DNA from: Bacteroidaceae bacterium
GTDB taxonomy: Bacteria; Bacteroidota; Bacteroidia; Bacteroidales; Bacteroidaceae
Reading direction: 5' to 3'
Assembly (NCBI GenBank): GCA_900752815.1
Contig: CAADWS010000094.1
Location: forward strand, 1 to 11,260
Length of the DNA stretch: 11,260 bases
The notes under the pieces were generated by a model. That model had not been told where the DNA came from and did not search any database. It was given only the letters and a program-made list of their open reading frames with translations. Shown here in pieces: positions 6,934 to 11,260 of the stretch. Position 1 is the first letter of the stretch, and every line of letters starts with the position of its first letter. A program made the position numbers and the translations under genes.

Positions 6934-7630
6934 AGTCGGGTATTTCGTATTGCACCTTGGCCTGGTTCAGTCGGACACGGTCTTCCTCCGACAACGTATC
7001 CACCCCGATACTGCGCATGTCTTTGAAAACGGTTTCAAACAGTTCATCAAGTTCCTCCGGCTTCATTCTTTCCTCCGGGGGATAGAGAATGGCCTCATGC
7101 TTCAGTATCTGCTCTTTGGTAAAACGCACGGCAATGACACGGGCGGGCGCACCGACCACCACGGCATAAGGCGGAATGGCCTTGTTGACGAGCGAGCAGG
7201 CACCGATAACGGCCCCCCGCCCCACCTGCGCCTTTTCCAGAAAGGTGCAGCGTGTTCCCACCCATACATCCTCACCCAGCGTAATCGTGGACTGGTGGTC
7301 ATTGATGTGGGTAATACTCAAAAATTGTGGCAGCCCCACTGTCGGCACGTGGCTGCCCGGCACGAAAGTACAGTCGGCTCCCACCGCCGTATATTTCTTG
7401 ATACGCACAATGCCGCCCGATGAGATGATACGCGTTCCGGCCTGCAGGCGTGTGTAATCCTCCATTTCCACAAATTGCGGGCAACTGGAAATGGGCCCCA
7501 CCAGCTGGGTGTGCCGTCCGTGCTCCCGGTAATATTTGGGATGCGTATTCTTGAAAAACATGGAATACAGCGAAAAGAACCGCTCCAGGCTTTCGCTGGG
7601 CACCATCTTTCGGATCAGTGTCTTGAACAT
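6920..7630 (-). CDS. Left-handed beta-helix (hexapeptide) acyltransferase
   Basis: This is a 236-residue protein with hexapeptide repeats between about residues 42 and 165, forming a left-handed beta-helix. The repeats run through IKKYTAVGADCTFV (77-90), TITLGEDVWVGTRCTF (115-130) and AQVGRGAVIGACSLVNKAIP (134-153), and end with the family signature VVVGAPARVI (157-166). SITHINDHQ (105-113) sits where the catalytic His of this family lies (H108 or H112). A helical, charged C-terminal tail of about 65 residues follows. Such enzymes move an acetyl group, or more rarely another acyl group, from acyl-CoA to a sugar hydroxyl or amine in the cytosol. In this operon the likely acceptor is a sugar of the repeat unit. 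The gene starts 7 nt after the SGNH gene and overlaps wzx. There is no sugar-nucleotide aminotransferase nearby, so O-acylation is favoured over N-acylation, weakly. Confidence 0.9.
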   Translation of the reverse strand: MFKTLIRKMVPSESLERFFSLYSMFFKNTHPKYYREHGRHTQLVGPISSCPQFVEMEDYTRLQAGTRIISSGGIVRIKKYTAVGADCTFVPGSHVPTVGLPQFLSITHINDHQSTITLGEDVWVGTRCTFLEKAQVGRGAVIGACSLVNKAIPPYAVVVGAPARVIAVRFTKEQILKHEAILYPPEERMKPEELDELFETVFKDMRSIGVDTLSEEDRVRLNQAKVQYEIPDYENC

Positions 7631-7637
7631 ATCGAAT

Positions 7638-8528
7638 TTATTTTGAAGATGAATTTTCCGTTAAGTTTTCCTCCTGACCGCCGGCAGTCTCTCCGGTGAG
7701 TTGCTCGCAAATCCATTCCAACTGTTTCAGGCCGATAAGGAAATAGGCATCCCGGTTCATGTGCACCGCGTCCGCGAAGTAAAAGAAACTCCAGTTGCCG
7801 GTATCAAACTGCTGCCAGTCCCACAGGTTCAGGCAGGGCACCCCCGCCTTCCGGCAGCAGTCCATCTGTGCATCCACATAATCGTAGAAATGATAGCCGA
7901 TGCCGTTGGTATAGTCGCTGTTCCGGTCGTAACCGTCAGGATGCTGGAACGTTTTCAGGGAGGTGAAACTCCATATCGGCACACCGGGATACCGCTTCTG
8001 TAACGAATGCAAGGCCGCATTGAAACCGCTGCATGCCGTTTGTCCGGCTCCGGCAGCCAGATCGTCGGACGCTGTTCCGGGAGGTACCTGCTGAAAATAG
8101 TCGTTGGTTGTCCCCCACAGCACATACGCCGCATGCTTCCTCATTATTTTCACATAGGCAAGCAGATTTTTTCCGGTGGCATACCCGTAACCCCCATAGC
8201 CGTAGGTGGTAATGCTGCAGCCCAGCGCATTGCACAGAATCAGTTTGGCCACATCCGCCTCGGGATGGTTCACAAACGAGGCACCCACATAGGCGATATT
8301 CTTCCCGCGCAGGGCTGTCAGCCGGCTCGCCCGTTCCATCCGTTCCGCATAGCGGGCTTCGGGATACTTCTCCGCCAATTGCGCCAGCAGCGTGTCGGCC
8401 GGTTGGGCATACAGGGTTGTCGGCATCTGCAGTCCTTCATCGTCATGACTGCAAGCCGACAGCAGGACCGACAGCCCCATGGCCAGCCCCGTCAGGTATC
8501 CCGTACAGATTTTCTTTTTCCACTTCAT
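7638..8528 (-). CDS. SGNH-hydrolase lipoprotein, probably surface-exposed
   Basis: This is a 296-residue protein with a lipoprotein signal: basic MKWKKK, a hydrophobic core, and lipobox LSAC with lipidated C26. After the cysteine comes SHDDE (27-31), an acidic stretch like the Bacteroidetes lipoprotein export signal that sends lipoproteins to the cell surface. The mature part has the SGNH blocks: nucleophile S84 in YVGASF (GAS in place of the usual GDS), a Gly block GYGGYGYATG (110-119), N142 in WGTTNDY, and the catalytic pair D253/H256 in FADAVHMNRDAY. Family members hydrolyse or transfer ester-linked acyl groups, including sugar O-acetyl groups. The gene lies 6 nt after wzy and 7 nt before an acyltransferase gene, which suggests it edits acyl groups on the polymer this operon makes. 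The substrate is inferred. The last 20 residues are polar and probably disordered. Confidence 0.88.
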   Translation of the reverse strand: MKWKKKICTGYLTGLAMGLSVLLSACSHDDEGLQMPTTLYAQPADTLLAQLAEKYPEARYAERMERASRLTALRGKNIAYVGASFVNHPEADVAKLILCNALGCSITTYGYGGYGYATGKNLLAYVKIMRKHAAYVLWGTTNDYFQQVPPGTASDDLAAGAGQTACSGFNAALHSLQKRYPGVPIWSFTSLKTFQHPDGYDRNSDYTNGIGYHFYDYVDAQMDCCRKAGVPCLNLWDWQQFDTGNWSFFYFADAVHMNRDAYFLIGLKQLEWICEQLTGETAGGQEENLTENSSSK

Positions 8529-8534
8529 GACTTT

Positions 8535-9752
8535 TTATTTTAGAGGTTCCGTCGGCAGCAGATTTCCCTCCCCGCGCTTCAGGGCATCCACGTACGAATA
8601 AATCGCCAGCAACACAATCATACCGGTCGATGATACCAGCAAAGGGTTGGTACCCGCAATCATCAGATAAGCTGCATAGGCACCTGCCAGACCGAACGCC
8701 GTTTCGTTTTCACGGTACTGCAGCAGGCGGTGCAACGGCAACAGCAGGACCGCCAGAATACCCACCGACAGCAGTCCGTAGTTCCGTAACAGTTCGATAT
8801 AGGTCCATTCCGTTTGTGCAGTCCAGGCTCCGAAGCCTTCTGAATAGAAGATGGCACCGGGACCCTGACCCCACAGCAGATATTCGGGATGTTCGCTGAA
8901 CAGGTGTCCGTAAGAAGTCAGATGCGCGTATTTGATGGCATTGGAAGCCTCGCCCTGCTCCGTTGCCAGGCGGACAACCAGAAGCAACAGGGCCACGACA
9001 AACAGGGCCAGTACCGGGTAGAAGAAATATTTGGCCTCGCGCCATTTCATGAAAGTGCGGTACATGACCAGTCCCAGCATGAAGAAAGGCAGCAGCATCG
9101 TAGCACGGGTTCCGCTCACCAGAAACGCGAAGGAAAGTACCACCACGGCCAGCAAAGTCCGGATACGGTGCCGGCGTACATTGTACAATTGGTAATAATA
9201 CAGGAAAAGCACAAAAATAAAACTGATGATGCTCTTGTAGTACATTCCGAAAATGGGAATGCCCAGGAAACTGCGGTGCGTCATCATAATCATGTCATTG
9301 TGCGATTTGACGAATTTCCACACAAAAATTTCGGCCACCTCACTCGAACTGACCACGACATAGAGAACCGCAATAACCGTACTCACCAGCAGCACCGGCA
9401 CTTTCGACAGACGGATGACGGGATAATACGGCGACCACAGCAGCAGCACCATCGGCGCAAAGCCCTTCACCGTTCCCATCAGCATTTCCTCATCAATATG
9501 GCTACCCTGCATCTCGCCGATGACAAAACAGGCAAAAACCACGGCATAAACCGTCAGGATATGCGGCAGATAGCTGAAATCGGGTTTATACACCAGGCAG
9601 TTGAAGCCCACCAGCAGCACAAAAACGATATCCTTCAGGTGCAGCACCGTGTTGGTCGGGTCGAGCATGATAACAAAAATAAGGAGAAAATACAGCGCAT
9701 TACCGCATTTTCTCACCCACTGGTTACCGTTGACTGCCATCACCTTCTCCAT
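8535..9752 (-). CDS. wzy: Wzy-type polysaccharide polymerase
   Basis: This is a 405-residue polytopic protein with about 11-12 hydrophobic segments, as expected for O-antigen/capsule polymerases and ligases of the Wzy_C type. LVSGTRATML (211-220) carries the conserved Arg just after a helix. The main periplasmic loop lies about residues 262-318 and contains LLWGQGPGA (292-300) and QTEWTYIELLRNYGLL (313-328), a pattern typical of this family (G-x-G, then E-x-x-x-x-x-L-x-x-x-G). The enzyme would join flipped repeat units into polymer at the periplasmic face. An O-antigen ligase is an alternative because the folds are similar, but its place in a complete Wzx/Wzz set favours polymerase. Start 9752 or the ATG four codons later (9740, preceded by GGAGAAGG) are both possible. 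The gene lies 44 nt after wzz and 6 nt before the SGNH gene. Confidence 0.88.
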   Translation of the reverse strand: MEKVMAVNGNQWVRKCGNALYFLLIFVIMLDPTNTVLHLKDIVFVLLVGFNCLVYKPDFSYLPHILTVYAVVFACFVIGEMQGSHIDEEMLMGTVKGFAPMVLLLWSPYYPVIRLSKVPVLLVSTVIAVLYVVVSSSEVAEIFVWKFVKSHNDMIMMTHRSFLGIPIFGMYYKSIISFIFVLFLYYYQLYNVRRHRIRTLLAVVVLSFAFLVSGTRATMLLPFFMLGLVMYRTFMKWREAKYFFYPVLALFVVALLLLVVRLATEQGEASNAIKYAHLTSYGHLFSEHPEYLLWGQGPGAIFYSEGFGAWTAQTEWTYIELLRNYGLLSVGILAVLLLPLHRLLQYRENETAFGLAGAYAAYLMIAGTNPLLVSSTGMIVLLAIYSYVDALKRGEGNLLPTEPLK

Positions 9753-9796
9753 ACCCGATTCAGCTCTTTAGGGCCTGTCTCTACGTTCTTGCCTCT

Positions 9797-10897
9797 TTAC
9801 TGTTTCTCCTCGGTTTTCGGTTCCGTTACCACACCGCCCGCGTTTACCTGCATGGCAGGACTGGCCGCACTGAACAGCAAACGGAAATAAATCCAGCCTA
9901 AAGTACCGATAAAAGTAAGGAATACAAACGCAAAGAGTATAAGCACCTTACGCGGGGAGTCAGGAACAATGGGAACTGCCGCGGCCTGAATGACGGTGAA
10001 GGCCGGTGTTTTCTCCTGCACCTTGGCTTGTGCCAACTGCACCTGCTGCTGCGTCTTCGAATAAGCGGAATACGCCAGTTCCATACTGTTGCTCAGCCTC
10101 TCCCGTTCGGCAATAAACTTTTGGGAAGTCAGGTCCAGATGTGTATCACAGAAATAGGCATGCTGTTCCTGAGCCGCGATATATTCGTCATGCGCCTTTC
10201 TCTCCAGTTGCTGATAATAGGCCAGATCGTTGCAGGCCTTGCTCGTACGATACTTGGTAATGAAATTCTGAAGTTCCACCGTCGCGGCATCCACCAGCAT
10301 TTTTGCGACCAGCGGGTCTTGCGAACGAGCCCAAATGGAAATCGTTCCGAATTCGTCGTCAATGGAACACTGCACCAGCATTTTCGCTGCATTCACGAGC
10401 AGGAGCTCATCTTCCGAAAGCCGGGTCGGATCGATGCTGTCCCCTTCTGCCTTAACCGTTTTCTTCTTGGACAGCAGACTGGCCTTCAGCTTCTTCAGTC
10501 CCTGCATCGGATAACTCCACCAGGGCACTCTTTGCTGCGTGCGCAGATAATCCATATAAGTCCCCTTGAAGGTGCCATCCACCGTTTCCACCGGAGTATA
10601 AAGCAGTTTCACCAGGAATTCATTCGATGACATTACATTCGGATACAGATTGGGTCCGATGGCATCATTACCCCGATTCAAGTCAATTCCGGCAAGTGAG
10701 GCCAGCGATGCGGCACCGCCGCCCAACATCTTCTGGTCCTGCAGTTCCGCTGCGAGTTCCACCCCCGAACTGTATTCTTTGGGAATACTGTAACCCACCA
10801 CAACAGCCACAACGCCAGCGGCCACACAATTGAGGAAGATTCTTTTCTTAAACGCCTTGATATGTTTCCACAAGGTTTTTATATCAAATTCGTACAT
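9797..10897 (-). CDS. wzz: Wzz-type chain-length regulator, first gene of the operon
   Basis: This is a 366-residue inner-membrane protein. A short cytosolic N-terminus (MYEFDIKTLWKHIKAFKKR) precedes the first membrane helix (about residues 19-37). A large periplasmic domain follows with a helical, coiled-coil-prone part (about 222-295). The family's Pro-rich motif VPDSPRK (311-317) leads into the second helix (about 318-338). There is no C-terminal tyrosine-kinase domain, so it resembles Wzz proteins more than Wzc. The cytosolic tail is about 28 residues and polar. Such oligomers set polymer length together with Wzy. The ATG at 10897 is chosen: it follows GGAAACC at good spacing and leaves a leader of about 50 nt from the promoter, whereas the in-frame TTG at 10939 would sit about ten bases after the predicted transcription start. 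The insert rich in Lys around 135-155 is less typical. Confidence 0.9.
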   Translation of the reverse strand: MYEFDIKTLWKHIKAFKKRIFLNCVAAGVVAVVVGYSIPKEYSSGVELAAELQDQKMLGGGAASLASLAGIDLNRGNDAIGPNLYPNVMSSNEFLVKLLYTPVETVDGTFKGTYMDYLRTQQRVPWWSYPMQGLKKLKASLLSKKKTVKAEGDSIDPTRLSEDELLLVNAAKMLVQCSIDDEFGTISIWARSQDPLVAKMLVDAATVELQNFITKYRTSKACNDLAYYQQLERKAHDEYIAAQEQHAYFCDTHLDLTSQKFIAERERLSNSMELAYSAYSKTQQQVQLAQAKVQEKTPAFTVIQAAAVPIVPDSPRKVLILFAFVFLTFIGTLGWIYFRLLFSAASPAMQVNAGGVVTEPKTEEKQ

Positions 10898-10948
10898 AGG
10901 TTTCCAACCGTTTTTTGGGTGATAGTTCCTTTCGTTCAATCGATACGA

Positions 10949-10964
10949 TATCTTTGCAAAGATA
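10949..10964. repeat. Perfect 16-bp palindrome overlapping the operon -7 element
   Basis: TATCTTTGCAAAGATA reads the same on both strands, so each strand carries a TAnnTTTG element. The minus-strand copy has a proper -33 partner; the plus-strand copy has only GTTC (10925-10928) at the right distance. It could be an operator, a weak divergent promoter, or a chance by-product of the promoter motif. Confidence 0.6.
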
Positions 10965-10988
10965 AGTATTTATTCATAGATAGCCAAA
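10957..10988 (-). promoter_or_regulatory. Bacteroidetes-type promoter of the polysaccharide operon
   Basis: On the minus strand TTTG (10988-10985) and TATCTTTG (10964-10957) are separated by 20 nt, a very good match to the Bacteroidetes -33/-7 promoter. It lies 60 nt upstream of the wzz ATG, with the predicted start near 10950. No other convincing TAnnTTTG was seen in the gaps between operon genes, so it may drive the whole ten-gene unit. Confidence 0.75.
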
Positions 10989-11260
10989 TAGATGAAGGAT
11001 TGGCATGCCGCAATAAAAGCAGGTATTTTCATGCATAGCCAACGCCCCCGCAACAAACAGCAGCAAAGAATTACGGCAAATGATTGTGATGTTGGGTTGC
11101 GATGTAGGGACATACCGATTCAGGTGCGTCCGACGTTTATTCAACGTGCAGGCGTTTCCAGATACGTACAGGTCGTTATTCAACGACGGTTATTATTTTG
11201 ATACATCTGTTGCATCCGTTCTTTGTGGACATATCCGCCGGTGGGTTGACATGTCGGACG
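10989..11260. other. Non-coding region upstream of the operon promoter
   Basis: About 270 bases hold no convincing gene. Small open frames on both strands (10992-11201 and 10974-11183) overlap each other and have no family resemblance. The region contains two small hairpins with a shared TTATTCAACG core (11133-11147 and 11172-11187), an imperfect direct repeat (GGACATACCG at 11108-11117, GGACATATCCG at 11227-11237), and an 8-bp inverted repeat (11127-11134 and 11253-11260) whose outer part is cut by the window edge. It may be a regulatory region shared with a gene to the right. Confidence 0.5.
11172..11187. other. Hairpin followed by a T-rich stretch
   Basis: GTCGTT and AACGAC pair around loop ATTC, and on the plus strand TTATTATTTTG follows (11190-11200). 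It may be a weak terminator for plus-strand transcription or a protein-binding palindrome. A related hairpin, ACGTT/AACGT around TATTC, lies at 11133-11147. Confidence 0.35.

Noticed and set aside
9674..9681. Internal promoter (minus-strand TATTTTTG) at the start of wzy
   Set aside because: It matches TAnnTTTG but has no -33 TTG at the right distance and lies inside coding sequence. A similar chance match occurs at 9212-9219.
8889..9890. A 333-codon plus-strand open frame antisense to wzy, the gap and the end of wzz
   Set aside because: Its translation is rich in His, Gln and Arg with no family resemblance, while the opposite strand encodes clear Wzy and Wzz proteins. It is a by-product of codon use.
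10028..10630. A 200-codon plus-strand open frame opposite wzz
   Set aside because: Its composition looks like reversed coding sequence, and the minus strand carries a normal Wzz protein.
11133..11170. Mpi-type invertible-promoter recombination site (ARACGTWCGT-like)
   Set aside because: ATACGTACAG around 11162-11171 resembles the core only loosely, and no inverted partner of it was found in the window.
10974..11201. Small open frames on both strands in the right-hand non-coding region
   Set aside because: They overlap each other on opposite strands, have no good ribosome-binding context, and translate to sequences without any recognisable pattern.

Overview
The window looks like chromosomal DNA of a Bacteroidales species (Bacteroides, Prevotella or a relative). 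The evidence is two promoters of the Bacteroidetes type (TTG or TTTG, a gap of about 20 nt, then TAnnTTTG), the absence of strong Shine-Dalgarno sites, a lipoprotein with an acidic export signal after its lipidated cysteine, and the protein families present. GC is moderate, near 50% by eye. No rRNA, tRNA, CRISPR array, transposase or integrase was seen.

Layout. Positions 1-295 hold a long imperfect hairpin (32-81), probably a terminator for something to the left, and then the promoter (219-250) of a plus-strand EamA/DMT-family permease (296-1240). Everything from 10897 down to 1234 is on the minus strand and reads as one polysaccharide assembly operon. In transcription order it is: Wzz-type chain-length regulator (10897-9797), Wzy-type polymerase (9752-8535), SGNH-hydrolase lipoprotein (8528-7638), left-handed beta-helix acyltransferase (7630-6920), Wzx-type flippase (6933-5407), two family-2 glycosyltransferases (5314-4457 and 4421-3636), WecA-like polyprenyl-phosphate sugar-1-phosphate transferase (3570-2413), an unrecognised 189-residue protein (2416-1847) and a small nitroreductase-family protein (1767-1234). 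Most junctions are a few bases wide or overlap. Larger gaps of 35-92 nt flank the glycosyltransferases, and one of 79 nt precedes the nitroreductase. The nitroreductase and permease genes are convergent and their stop ends overlap by 7 bp.

How the genes fit together. WecA would load a sugar-1-phosphate (probably HexNAc) onto undecaprenyl phosphate at the cytoplasmic face. The two GT2 enzymes would each add a sugar, and the beta-helix enzyme would probably O- or N-acylate the unit. Wzx would flip the unit, Wzy would polymerise it and Wzz would set chain length. The SGNH lipoprotein, predicted to be outside the inner membrane and perhaps on the cell surface, could trim or transfer acyl groups on the finished polymer. 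With one initiating enzyme and two transferases the minimal prediction is a trisaccharide repeat. No nucleotide-sugar synthesis genes, no Wza-type exporter and no UpxY/UpxZ-type regulators are visible, so these must be elsewhere or outside the window.

The right end (10965-11260) has no convincing gene. It carries the operon promoter, whose -7 element forms half of a perfect 16-bp palindrome, plus small hairpins, short repeats and an inverted repeat cut by the window edge. I do not see a clearly new biological system. The most interesting points are the probably surface-exposed SGNH lipoprotein inside a Wzx/Wzy operon, the unknown protein whose start codon overlaps the wecA stop, and the structured leader region.
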